Origin: Chara braunii
Lineage: Eukaryota; Streptophyta; Charophyceae; Charales; Characeae
Assembly: GCA_003427395.1 (NCBI GenBank)
Contig: BFEA01000026.1
Span: 2,867,537 to 2,888,220 of the forward strand
Reading direction: 5' to 3'
DNA: 20,684 bases
Positions 1-9,279 of the stretch are shown here, in pieces. The notes below the pieces were generated by a model, which saw only the letters and a program-made list of their open reading frames with translations, ran no database searches and had not been told where the DNA came from. How positions within the stretch are numbered: position 1 is the first letter of the stretch; the number at the start of each line of letters is the position of its first letter. Both the position numbers and the translations under genes were made by a program.

Positions 1-177
1 GGGGGAGAGTAGGTTAGTGGGTAGGATGGTGATACCAAGCTCTTGGGTGACCCAGAGCAAAGCACTACCAAGATCCACCTTCAAGATGCTGCCGGCCTGC
101 TGCCGCTGCAATAAAACAATGATGATGATGTTTTAGGGTTGGCTGAGATCTTGATCAGCCACCCTACTGCCACAGTT

Positions 178-248
178 GCACAAGCCCCTAGCCAGCGGGG
201 AATCTTGAACTGCTGCCAAACTGCTGCTGCAGCAGTGGAAAAATAGTG

Positions 249-290
<42 letters not shown>

Positions 291-322
291 GGCGCAGCCC
301 CCTAGCCAGTGGGGTCTTCAAC
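178..322. repeat. Pair of ~32-bp direct repeats flanking a TA microsatellite
   Basis: Two similar segments lie at 178-210 and 292-322. They share the core CCCCTAGCCAG(C/T)GGGG followed by a TCTTCAAC or TCTTGAAC ending. Each core can fold as CCCC...GGGG. Between them are an A-run and a (TA)n tract (about 257-280) that runs into GTATGTATGT. This could be a locally duplicated piece of an old repeat. No coding potential is convincing here. Confidence 0.55.
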
Positions 323-483
323 CTCAACGGCAAGTTGCCATGTGGCACTTCAGATGACCACGTGTTGTCGTCGTGCTGGTCGGTGCTTGCTGCGTGGGGT
401 GTGGGGGGGGTGGGGGGAGGGCAAATAGCAGGCACAACACCTCTTCAACACTAGCATGCCACACTACTAAGTCATAGATACAT

Positions 484-570
484 TGTGGCCAGTGTGTTAT
501 AGTGGTGGCTACGCACGTGCATGGCCAGCAGCTGCCCAGGTTCAAACCTTGGCAGCTGCAGCATCTCGGA
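484..570 (+). repeat. tRNA-derived SINE head (A box and B box)
   Basis: The segment reads like the 5' part of a tRNA-derived SINE. A TTATAGTGGTGG element at about 498-509 fits an internal RNA polymerase III A box. GGTTCAAACCT at 539-549 fits the B box (GGTTCRANNCC). Their spacing of about 40 nt is normal for a tRNA promoter. Flanking sequence does not close a proper acceptor stem, so this is tRNA-related and not a working tRNA gene. I could not define the 3' end: no A-tail or target-site duplication was recognised downstream. Identification of the box elements is direct; assignment to a SINE is inference from family knowledge. Confidence 0.6.
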
Positions 571-901
571 TTTTGATAATAAACAATATGGGAGCGGGAC
601 GGGGCAACGGGGGCATGTGGAGCGTGCGTGTGTGCGGCGGCCTTGACCTTTCTTCGCCACGTGTCCGCCTCTCCATGCTGCTGTTTTTCGCCGTTTTTTC
701 GTCGTTGCCGCCCTGGAAAACCATAAAAATCCCGATATTGGGATTACAACGATTTTCCTCCCGTGCGGGAGGGAGGGCGGGTTGGTGCGGGGACCGTTCC
801 CGCTCGGATACCAGTGTGTCGGACCCGTCGGGATGGCGGTCTGAGAGGATGGAGAAGAGGGTTGAGGAAGGAGGAGGTGGAGATGGAGCTGGAAAGGACA
901 A
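571..901. other. GC-rich intergenic stretch, no gene seen
   Basis: GC-rich sequence with open frames on both strands that look like composition artefacts. It holds a CACGTG box at 656-661 and a short hairpin near 730-747, AATCCC-GATAT-TGGGATT. No domain, splice structure or transposon end was recognised. Confidence 0.4.
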
Positions 902-1106
902 CGCAACTCCGATGCAGACTCAACATGGCACGTGCTCCAACAAGTGCAAAGTGAAGAATGATATGAGAAACAAACAACAACTGGGGTATACCCCCAGCGG
1001 ACTGTCTGGACTGGACTGGACTGAACTGGTACCGACAGTGGTACCAGGCCGGACTGGACTGGATTGTAACAACACACGACCTGTGAGGCCGAACTGGCAA
1101 ATAGGC
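902..1106 (+). repeat. Dispersed GGACTGGACTGG repeat, copy 1
   Basis: This segment is clearly homologous, in the same orientation, to 15941-16164. Shared landmarks in order are GATGCAGACTCAA, a GTGCTCC/GTACTCC motif, GAAGAATGA, CTGGGGTATA(C/A)CCCC, AGCGGACTG, a GGACTGGACTGGACTG run, ACCGACAGTGGTACC and GGCCGAAC(T/A)GGCAAAT. The two copies are diverged, with small indels. It contains two GGTACC sites around GACAGT and an almost perfect CTGGGG...CCCCAG dyad. Open frames across it on both strands exist because the tandem GGACT units lack stops. It is a mobile-element-derived dispersed repeat of unknown class. Confidence 0.8.
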
Positions 1107-1459
1107 GAATAGGCCCAAGCTGTAGGCCAGGGAAGATAGAGGCCCGCTGCAGTCCGTATGAGGGAGAGAGGGCAATGGAGGACGGGCTGGGCTGAAGGAC
1201 TGGAACATCCGACAACAGACAAGATGGACGACACATGAGCAGCTGGGAACCAGGATTCCGGATGAGTTCCGTGAATCGGCCAAAAGCCGAAAAGGGCACA
1301 AGAGAAACTAATGAAGAAAAACATTATGAGATATACAACTTGGATGCCTGCCTACTGGTCAAGAGACCGACTGACACTCTGGAACGGGACCGGAAAGTAA
1401 AGGGTCGGACCAAGGGTACCGTTGCTACAACGCCTGTATATTTTTTTTGCCCTTTCCAG
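1107..1459. other. Unassigned stretch, possible intron upstream of an exon-like segment
   Basis: No repeat end or domain is recognised. The right end (1438-1459) is a pyrimidine-rich tract finishing in TTTCCAG, which would serve as a 3' splice site for the exon-like segment that follows. Confidence 0.35.
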
Positions 1460-1543
1460 AGAGATACAGTACTATGAAAACATAAACATTAACTCCTGGA
1501 TGGACAAGAATGATGTGCTCTTAGACCTGCTATGTTTGAACAG
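1460..1543 (+). CDS. Putative internal exon of an unidentified host gene
   Basis: A candidate exon of 84 nt. It is preceded by a long pyrimidine tract ending TTTCCAG and followed by AACAG|GTAGAGT, a good plant 5' splice site. With one leading base (phase 1) it is open and encodes 27 residues that look like ordinary protein: it begins EIQYYENININSW and continues MDKNDVLLDLLCLN, ending in two bases that complete an Arg codon with the next segment. The composition (acidic, Tyr/Asn/Leu-rich) is unlike the surrounding transposon debris. I do not recognise the family. The splice signals and open frame are seen directly; that this is a real exon is inference, and it could be a gene fragment carried by a transposon. 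The first frame of the same segment contains a stop, so only one frame is usable. Confidence 0.4.
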
Positions 1544-1629
1544 GTAGAGTAACCCATCTTTTATATTTGAGCTTTCATTGTTGACAGAAAGGTTCATGAA
1601 ATTTGAAATTTACCCCCGTTCTACTGCAG

Positions 1630-1759
1630 ATCCTATGAAGCAATGGGTGAGGGGGTCTGGATTGACAGTCTTGGGGAAAGAAGGGGGAGGCCAGGAAAGG
1701 GCCCACGTCACTCTCTATGTACTCTTTATTTCAATATTTTATTCTTAAATTATTATTAG
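1630..1759 (+). CDS. Putative following exon of the same host gene
   Basis: The segment starts after GTTCTACTGCAG, a plausible 3' splice site 86 bases beyond the preceding donor. The leading base completes the split Arg codon from 1460-1543. The frame then continues without a stop as SYEAMGEGVWIDSLGE and onward through a Gly/Arg-rich stretch to a TAG at 1757-1759. The first 17 residues look protein-like; the rest is low-complexity and AT-driven, so the true exon may end earlier. An internal GG|GTGAGGGG at about 1646 is a strong donor and would leave only a 17-nt micro-exon. Phase agreement between two independent splice sites is the main support. The product is unknown. Confidence 0.33.
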
Positions 1760-2205
1760 TTGAATGTATTAGTCGTAAAAAATTCCCAATTCTACATTTC
1801 TAATCCTTTCTAATCGTTATCGAAAAATCCCTAAATATGAAACTTTTAATATAAATCCTAGTATATTCCCTATTCTTCAACCTACGAATACATATATATA
1901 TGTATATATATATATATATATATATCGTCACAAACAGAACTGCCCGGTAAACCGTAGGCAGAGAGAGAGAAGAGGACAACAAACGAGGGGATGTGGCAAA
2001 CTGTTTCGTCGGAGTTTCACCGACTCATTAGGAGGCTGAACCCTCAACAGTCTGCAGAATCCCCTCACTGATTACACTGTAAATGATAATCTACCTTAAC
2101 CAAAATCAAAGTAGACTATCAGTCACCCACACCAGATGGAATATATATATATACGTCATAACACATCGGAGTGATGGTAAGAGCATACACCCCGACCTGT
2201 CATAC
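1760..2205. other. AT-rich stretch with TATA microsatellite
   Basis: Very AT-rich DNA containing (TATA)n at about 1890-1925 and a shorter TATATATATA near 2142-2152. No gene or transposon boundary was recognised. Confidence 0.45.
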
Positions 2206-2210
2206 ACTAG

Positions 2211-2264
2211 ACTCCAATCTATTGGTAGGGAGGTTCACTTGCTAAAAAATGGGTCCAGCATCCC
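2211..2264 (-). repeat. Small-SINE family fragment (degenerate 5' part)
   Basis: Read on the minus strand, this begins AGGGATGCTGGACCC and continues through a segment ending ACCAATAGATTGGAG. It matches 18263-18313 and 16210-16276 (see those entries). The stem that pairs in the other copies is broken here: GCTAAA at 2241-2246 faces TCCAGC at 2254-2259, with two mismatches. No A-tail is visible, so it is a truncated or decayed copy. Confidence 0.6.
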
Positions 2265-2899
2265 TTGAAAATACAACATTGAGTTTGATAGAAGCATCCC
2301 CTTACTAATCTTCGAATTCTAAAACCATGAACTGCTTCACTTTTGAAGAACTACCTCTTCAACCAGTTTTCTGACCGCCTGATGGAAAAACTACATTCAA
2401 CAGTTTCTCGTACAACCCATAATACAGTTCCCTGGTAGACTCTCAATCAAGGCTACCAATTTTTCTTACTGGCCGTCATCCTCCCCCCCCCCAAACCACT
2501 GAAGATTCACCAACGCTAGTTGAGATGGAGGGAAAAGATCCGGAAAAAACTCAGACGCTCTCAAGGTAGCTTCTGGTTGGATGTCAAACCAGTCTTAAAA
2601 GATGATCTGGTAATTCCTCTTGAAGGACACCTGATCCCCTTCCTCCCCTGGCCAGACACCTTCCCCAGTTTCTCCCCTGATACATCTCCCAGCCAGTCCA
2701 AATTGAATTTTTAAATTTTACGTCTAATATCTTTCGTTTGTTTAAGATTCTTAAGAGCTATTTTTGTCATTTCTTATTGAGCTCTGAGTTTTGTTTGTAC
2801 AAATTGTTGTTTCCGCCATCTCCTCTCCTTTAATCTTTACACCTTTCATTGTGTTAACACATTTTTTATACCATAAAACCCACAACACCACTTTCCTTC
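2265..2899. other. Intergenic stretch, no gene recognised
   Basis: A mixture of AT-rich and C/T-rich DNA. A 64-codon open frame at 2520-2714 (+) carries a basic start and a Pro-rich end but no recognisable domain, and looks like transposon debris. The bases just left of 2900 would be the insertion target of the LINE; I did not find an exact second copy of them at its 5' side. Confidence 0.35.
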
Positions 2900-2924
2900 T
2901 TTTTTTTTTTCTTTTTTTCTTTTT
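2900..2924 (-). other. A-rich 3' tail of the LINE
   Basis: On the plus strand this is a run of T interrupted by two Cs. It lies about 105 bases beyond the last recognisable coding domain, as expected for the poly(A) tail of a minus-strand LINE with a short 3' UTR. Confidence 0.75.
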
Positions 2925-3030
2925 GAAAATTAGATAATGAGATCAGAGGCGGGTTCCAATGATCCAAGAGGATAGCCCTCCAGTCCCAAGGCCACTCCAA
3001 GTTTGTTATTATTTGCCATACATAATCCCA

Positions 3031-3222
3031 TCAATGCCATAATAGGATTGCACCTGGACATTCCAGAAAAACATGTTCAATTGTTTCCCTAATTCTCCTA
3101 CTAGGAAAGGTCTGAACACATGAATAACACCATGGTAGGGCCAAACCTCTTTGCTCCACTGGAGAGCGGCCTATTAACCAATCATTCGTTGGTAAACATC
3201 TATGATTTATCTGCCATTGCAA
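3031..3222 (-). pseudogene. LINE ORF2 C-terminal zinc-binding domain
   Basis: The translated segment has the layout of the zinc-binding region that follows the RT in plant LINE-type proteins (zf-RVT): an initial LPTNDWLIGR block, then a WCYSC pair, then ETIEHVFLECPGAILLW. The Cys pair, the His in EHVF and the Cys in LECP give the usual C-x2-C...H-x4-C pattern. It helps the ORF2 protein act on its RNA or target DNA in related elements; that role is from family knowledge. It is separated from the RT-thumb pieces upstream by frameshifts and stops. It lies nearest the 3' tail, as expected. Confidence 0.8.
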
Positions 3223-3482
3223 TGATGCAAACTTTTCAGGTCTTTCCTTAAGTCCCTAGCACCACTTAACTGGTTTGAGTAGGTCCTTATAGATGTCGAG
3301 ATGTCGCGTCCAGTGATCTCGCACGATATCTTGAGCATTTATCTTGGGACGCAATAACCTATAGGATGCCTTCACTGTCAGAGATTGTAATCTCAAAGGT
3401 TTACACCTCCTAGTAGCTCATCAGATACTATCGCCCGGGTCTAAGGGAAGTTCCAGAATAGGATAGTGTGCAAGGAAAACTG

Positions 3483-4406
3483 TCAATCTTTTGGTGGATG
3501 AACAATATAATTCCTGACTCTGTATAGTGTCTCGAACGGGAAGAATACTACTCTCCCTTGATTATTACTAAAAATCCTGTTATCTTTATGCATCATGAAA
3601 GTATTCACTAAAGCTTCATCCATGTTTTTGTCCAAAATTTGACCTACAATCTTGGTGCCATCTGGTTGGTTCCCACAAACCCAATCAGAAATCATGAAAA
3701 CAAGATTTTTTTTTAGGATAATTATCCAAGTTTGTGTGATAACAGACATAATTACATCAAGATTGTTTAATAAATTGTGCGCATGTTTAATATTTTTCCT
3801 TAGATCATCCACTAATTTCCAACTCTTTCTCACTGGATCCCACAAATCTTTAATTATAAATCTCTAATTACTTCATTTTTTACCCATGTAGACCATGGAG
3901 AGGTAGAGTTAATTAAAATGTTGTCATTTGGGTCAGTAATCCACCTTTTAACAAAAATAGGTTGGCGTAGCATTTCCTCACATCCGGAAGGTGGGGATCT
4001 ATTGGGTAATGGTAACTCTTGTCAGAATTTCAACAGTATTTGACCAAAAGTTGGTCAATGCTAAATCTCTTCTAGCTGGCCCTCTCACTCGTGAATCTGG
4101 AGAGTGAGCACGAGATCGGGAAATAATCCTATATCCATCTTCCACCCAAGTAAGGAGTTGTACCTCTCTTGTAAATTGGGGGGCCAGTCTACGAATTTGC
4201 TCAAGGGTCAGAGTTTGTCATGGAAGATTGGTTGCCAATATTAGACGCTTTAATACTTGAAGAGTCAAAGCCTGATATTGAATTCTTGAATCAAGAATCC
4301 CAAGACTCTCTTTGGCTTTGGGTTGGATCATAATCCTCAAAGCCACTCTTGGTATCACAAGAGGTGTCTCATCATCTCTCATGATTCTCACGCCAAAGGA
4401 AAGCAA
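3483..4406 (-). pseudogene. LINE ORF2 thumb/connection region fragments
   Basis: Two open pieces in this stretch fit the region between RT and zinc domain. The one at 4406-4218 contains PRVALRIMIQPKAKESLGIL followed by a QALTLQVLKRLI block. This resembles the plant LINE motif in which a PK..GGLG(I/V) turn is followed by a run ending AL..K. The piece at 3845-3483 (MWDPVRKSWKLVDDL start) has no sharp motif but lies in sequence with the expected bias. Intervening bases are AT-rich and contain stops. The whole is inactive. Confidence 0.65.
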
Positions 4407-4528
4407 TGAGTTGTCTTTACAATTTCATGGTAGATGCTTGATTTAATGACCACAATACAAATTTGTACCAAATTGAGGTCAGCACCACATTGTTAATTAT
4501 TAAATCCCCTAAAAAATAGAGACGCATA

Positions 4529-5361
4529 TTAATTTTTCCATTGTTTCATTTTTTGAAGTGCAGGTGTAGAAATCCATAGATCATTAGAATTCGACTTTCC
4601 TTGTGCTATAAGGACCACTCCTAGCACCCTAATAAGGGTTTCCAGTGACATCCATTTGATTTTTTGGTGCTCCGGAGGTCTATCCCCTTGGGAATGAATC
4701 CACCACTCGTGCGTCTTGTTACCCCAATTGACTAACATATCCGATAATTGTAAAAAATTGTCCATGATAATTTTTATTTCCTCAAAATTATTTGAAGAGG
4801 TCTCCATCATTAAAGTTAGATCATCTGCAAACATAGAATATACGAGGATTGCCTCCTCTGGAATGCCGACAATCCTCCGTCATTTAAGATTTTTGTTCTC
4901 CCTGAGATTAACCCCTAATGCTTCCATGACAATTACAAAAGGAAAATGTGTTAATGGGTCTCCTTGCCTCACCGATCTCTAAAGACAAATCTCAAGGGAA
5001 AGTAGTCCATTAACTTGGACTCGAGTAGTTGCATTGGAATGGAGTATTTTGACCCATTTTCTTATCCTAGGACCATAATTCAGTTTAACTCAACATTATC
5101 CAAGAAACCCCAATCCAAGTGATCATACGCCTTCTCATAATTTATAAAAATGAATTTAGCACTGTGCCGGTTTTGACGAGATAACTTAACCACGTCATTA
5201 ACTAGTAATATATTATCATGTATGTCTCTCCCCTGTATGAAACTTGTTTGGGAGGGGTGGATAATATCTGTCATTACAGGGATGAAACGATTCACGATAG
5301 CTTTGACTAGCATTTTGTAAACCACTGTAAGTAGGGTAATTGGTCTATAATTCCTTATATT
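4529..5361 (-). pseudogene. LINE reverse transcriptase core (inactivated)
   Basis: This segment holds most RT motifs in order. NIRNYRPITLLTVVYKML lies near 5370-5310, IIHPSQTSFIQGR near 5255-5220, and YEKAYDHLDW near 5140-5110. VRQGDPL is near 4970, and FADD at about 4831-4820 is the plant/L1 version of the YxDD box. The enzyme would copy its RNA at a nick in target DNA. Two defects stand out. The first catalytic Asp, expected in the LDFEKAYD position, is Asn (AAT, 5140-5142 on the + strand). Stops and frame changes also separate the RPI block from FADD. The FADD aspartates remain. The N-terminal end of the domain is displaced by the MITE at 5370-5704. Confidence 0.88.
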
Positions 5362-5712
5362 AGTATTATCGTATGTTGCATAACGTACACGTACGGGGCC
5401 TTTCTGTACAAAACGTAGATGTAATATATGTACGGGCTCTGTATGGGAACCGGTACGGGAACCTATACATCTTGTACACTCCCGTACGAAAACAAAAAAA
5501 GTTCTAAAAAAAAAGTGATGCAACAGCAGAAAACAAGCAACATTTAGTTTAGCATCATCTCCAGATTCCTATTAAAATAATAGAATTTGAAAAAAAAAAA
5601 AATAATACCGGAAAAAATAAAATAAAATCGTAGGAGCCCCCTAACGTACAAGTAGAGGAGTACGAATCTGTATTCGTACGAGGGTGCGTACAAGTAGCAA
5701 CGCAAGTCTTAT
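5362..5712. mobile_element. hAT-like non-autonomous DNA transposon (MITE) inside the LINE RT
   Basis: The LINE reading frame is interrupted between GDKT and NIRNYRPI. The inserted segment (5370-5704, 335 bp) is flanked by AGTATTAT (5362-5369) and AGTCTTAT (5705-5712), an 8-bp duplication with one mismatch, which fits the hAT superfamily. Its ends are imperfect inverted repeats: TATGTTGCATAACGTAC at the left, and TGCGTTGCTACTTGTAC when the right end is read in reverse. The interior has many GTACGGG/CGTACG motifs near both ends and an A-rich centre, with no coding capacity. Taking one target copy and the insert away would join the LINE codons in frame, which independently fixes the boundaries. 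It is younger than the LINE. Confidence 0.75.
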
Positions 5713-6243
5713 CCCCTTTTTATATAACATAGTTATAATTCATTGCCCTACAATCTCCCTCATACTCCTGGACTTCTAAACTTTTTTATAGTAACCAAAA
5801 AAATTGTCTGCAAGAAAATGTCACACTGCTTTCCAAAATTCTTTAAGGAGACCATCAACCCCTTGGGTTTTGTTCTCATCCATTTGCAGAAGGGCTGTCC
5901 AGATTTCTTCTTTTTTGATTGGACCTTCCAACTTCTTTTTTTGCTCCTAAGATAAGTGTTATGTCAGAGGAGCCAGAAAATTATGCGTTTCTTGTTCTGC
6001 GATAGTAGAATCAATTTTATAAGTAATTTTTTTAAAAAAAAAATCATACGCTACTTTCATATTGCCAGCGTATGTGATAGGTTCGGATTGAGGAGACTCA
6101 GAAGAATCTACTAGAGCTTCTATACTTATTCTTCTTACTCTCGCTTGAGCAATTGAAAAAAAAAGAAGAATTAATTTGCCCTTCTGATCGATGTCTGAAT
6201 AATCTGCCTCTGATGAAATGACCTTGCCATCGATGTTGAGCAA
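5713..6243 (-). pseudogene. LINE ORF2 linker and N-terminal RT region
   Basis: From 6243 the piece begins MLNIDGKVISSEADYSDID, resembling the LINE linker motif ((D/N)G..(I/L)(S/T)...) that follows the endonuclease. It continues to KIDSTIAEQETHNFLAPLT. Further on, near 5930-5800, a separate frame reads IKKEEIWTALLQMDENKTQG then VDGLLKEFWKA, the RT motif usually written as K(S/T)PG.DG(F/L)...F(F/W)K. An in-frame TGA follows within that block. YKKGDKT-like sequence lies just left of the MITE-free junction. The pieces sit in at least two frames, so the gene is broken. Confidence 0.75.
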
Positions 6244-6559
6244 GAGTAAGAAGTTGATTTTTCAAATTCTGGATGTCGACAGGTTGGGGAAGTGTTTTCA
6301 GATACTCTTGTTATTTGTAATTAATAATTTGTTCTTGAATTTTCATTTCTTGTATGTGTTTTTGTTTGGTTATTAACTTTGAATATTCATAATATTTTTT
6401 GGCAAGGAAAACACAACTCATTATTAAACCAAGAGATGTAAGAGTCTTCTTTGTCTTTAGTGGATTGCTAAAATTTCCAAACATCTTGAGTGTATGTTGT
6501 GAATTCCGTTCGCTTAAGAAGGGAAAAATTGAGTTTGTAAAAACCCCTTCCTTGTTTCA

Positions 6560-7320
6560 TAATGTTAGTAAAATAACACACATCTTATGGTCCGTTCCTG
6601 GCCATGGACTTTGTGGAAAAATATTTACCTCTACTATGACTCTATCAAGATGTTTTGACATAAGGATCAAATATATGCTTGATCTAGACTGATGGGGAAA
6701 ACCACATTTTCTAATATAGGTAAATAAACGTTCTTGTGGAAAACATCTTCGGTATCTGTCATAAAGTTTTTTAACTTCACATAATTGTTGAATGATTAGT
6801 TCATACTTTTCTATATATGAGGGGCATGGTGAAGGAATCCTCCATCTATCTAGCCATCTATCTGGGGTTGCATTGAAGTCCTTGCGATTATGATTGGGAT
6901 ACCGTATTGTATATGACTACATATATTGTGAAAGAATTGCTTCCTTTCTTGTATGTCATTATGACTATATATATTGAAAACACAGACAACTTCTATTTTC
7001 AACATTACTAATGTAGAAACCCATCTGCCCTGTTCTTGATATGCCTCCCAATGAATAATACCCACCCTAGAATCTGGAGGAACCCAGATTGCCACCCCTA
7101 CTGACCCACTATGCTTCGCATAGGCTTGATATTTCTTATGGGGCCAGATCATATTATGTGCTCGATTATGCACGTGTGAATCTGTAAGATGAGTCTCTTG
7201 AGTACATGTTAAGTCTGACAAAAAACGTCCCCCTACCCCTTTTAGTTGCTCCACAATTTCCCTCCGTTTACCTGTATCTGCTGACATTGAGTGATCTTAG
7301 ATCTAGATCTGTTGTCTGGG
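6560..7320 (-). pseudogene. LINE APE-type endonuclease domain (broken)
   Basis: This is the N-terminal domain of ORF2, which nicks target DNA in active elements. Visible blocks are a weak LRSLNV start near 7310, RREIVEQLKG, then CTQETHLTD with the catalytic Glu. GSVGVAIWVP, VCVFNIYSHND and GIPIIIA follow. The residue pattern after that is lost in the main frame, but a shift by one frame near 6890 gives DFNATPDRW, the GDFN-type catalytic motif. Continuing in other frames, SIYLILMSKHLDRV and a TDHKM segment near 6580 match the family's C-terminal S(R)IDY...SDH motifs. At least two frameshifts are therefore present. Assignment is secure from motif order; activity is excluded. Confidence 0.87.
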
Positions 7321-7422
7321 TCGCACGTTGCCAGGTTGATTTTTTCTCACAAAAGGCGTGAAGTGCATCCATTTATTCAGTTTGATTTCAAATATCATTG
7401 TTTATTCGTCATTTATTCAATC

Positions 7423-7785
7423 CTATAGCCTTACCCAATTTTCCCTGTTTAAAACAAACGAGGAAGTGAGTAATCCACTTCGCAGAATAGAACAGAGGAA
7501 GAATGAAACTTCAACTACTGACCATAATATATAAGTGTTTATCTTGAGCTGTTGGAGTTCCAAAAGTGTTGTGTAAGAATACCATTTGAGTCCCGATTCC
7601 TTGCTATCTTCAAATCTCACAAAAGTATCTTTTTTTGTCATTTTGGCATCGTCACCCATTAGTGTAAGGGTTGCTCGGGGACTTGGATCAAAGTGTTTTG
7701 ATAAAAAATCATGCAAATCTCTTTTAAAAGTCCTATCCCTCGGACTCTGATAATCCACGTGCTTAGACCATCCTCTCAACGTCAC
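7423..7785 (-). pseudogene. Unassigned open segment between LINE ORF1 and ORF2
   Basis: A 120-codon open frame beginning MTLRGWSKHVDYQ and containing a KRDLHDFLSKHFDPSPRATL stretch. I do not recognise a domain. It lies where the ORF1-ORF2 junction of the LINE should be. It may be an insertion, a divergent ORF2 leader, or chance coding. Confidence 0.3.
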
Positions 7786-8008
7786 CCCCCCATACTGGTT
7801 TCGCCCTATCGGGGATAGTCCAATTTCTCATTTTCCTTTTTTTTTTCCGGACTTGGATCACCAAATTGCCTTAAGGATCATGTACATGGGCCGCCTGACC
7901 CTTTTCTAATGCATGACACATTTTTTGCCTTTTGCCAGAATCCCGCACTCTCTTTAGAACTGAGATTCGTTCTTTACTTTCTTTACTTTTTTTCATTCCT
8001 CTCCTTTA

Positions 8009-9172
8009 TTAGGATATGGTAGATATATCATCCTTTATCCCCCCAATTTTTTCTTCCTCCCGTTCCTCTAGAGAGGAACTACTCTCTTGCTCACTTAACT
8101 CTTCAGCATCTATGACCTTTTCCTCAACTGTTTCCTCATTACTGTTGATGTTATTGGTTGAGGACTGAAAAAGAGAAGTCTCATTTTCATGATTATTAAA
8201 CATAACCTCCTCTTGTGCATGCCTTATCAACACTATTGACGTACAATCTCCTTCTTTAAATTTTCCTTGGATGGTGGAGGTTAAAACTTACTGGCCACTA
8301 TGTCCGAAATATGTTGGCTGACTACCGACCAACAAGCTCCATCCGATAATCCTTGATGTAACACTTGATTGAGACTGGGACTGCTGCTTACTAAGTTGAA
8401 AAGTTGAATATCTGCATTGTCCCAGAACTCAACAGTAGCATCCCCAAAACGTATTTTGAGATTCTTTATTAACCATTCGGCCAACTTTTTCGACCTATGT
8501 TCCTCTATGAATTTCGAGTTAGGTTGTATAGACTAAGTAGCCTCTTCCATTTCAAAGTCTTGTGAAGGAGAAAAAGAATTTACCTCCATCAGAGCAGGTC
8601 CAAATGCTCCTTGTAACAGATCAGAACCTTCTTCCTTTAGTACCTCTTGTTCCTGGCTAGGAAAATTTTCTTCCTCATTTATTATATTTTGTGGAGATGA
8701 AATTTGTGATTCGGAAGGATTAGACTCTTTATGTGGGCTCGTGGTTTGTTTCCTTTTTTTTTTTTTTTTTTTTTCCTCCCTATCCTGTAACATCTGTCTG
8801 TTCTAGAGAGCTACAAAGAACAACGCCTTGTTCTACCCTGTCTCCACTTTTTTCATATTCATAATATCATTCCTCCTCTTTGTTAAGTAAGGGTTGAGAT
8901 TCATTTTCCCCTTGATTCATGTAGTCTTCTGGTTGTGGTCTAGGTATTATGACTTTTCTCCCTTTTTCTCTTTCCCCACCTTTATTCACGGGCTTGCACT
9001 GTTGTTGACCTATAGTCCCTTTCCTTTTGTATTGGAGACATGAGCTTGCATCCCCAGCCTGCTGAGAGACAAGCCTGTTACCCCCTGTAAACAAGGATTC
9101 CTGAGAGTCTGCGGTAGAATAATTTATGTTTCGACCCGTCCCAGTAGCCTTTTCTGCTTGTATACCCCCCAA
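8009..9172 (-). pseudogene. LINE ORF1 C-terminal, acidic/Ser-rich region fragments
   Basis: Several open pieces in this stretch (9172-8867, 8793-8533, 8484-8281, 8233-8009) have the hydrophilic, Glu/Ser/Asn/Gln-rich composition typical of the tail of plant LINE ORF1 proteins. One piece has a lysine run (KKKKKKKR) encoded by a T-tract at about 8753-8774 on the + strand. Another has a run of Glu and Ser near SEQESSSSLEEREEEK. A compact piece, MAEWLIKNLKIRFGD with following hydrophobic residues, lies between them. Order and strand agree with the zinc-knuckle piece upstream. No catalytic function is expected; ORF1 binds the element's RNA in relatives. Confidence 0.5.
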
Positions 9173-9279
9173 AGATGCTTCAGGGGGTAACCAATCATCA
9201 GAGGGTTTAGTCTCTCAGTTGGGATCTCCCTGTCGCTCGCATATCCATCCTTGAGGAGCTTCACCTTTCTTAGTACTCT

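Noticed and set aside
472-1324. Long minus-strand open frames (up to 275 codons) near the left end
   Set aside because: They run through the SINE head, GC-rich DNA and the GGACT repeat, overlap in several frames on both strands, and have no domain; they are composition artefacts.
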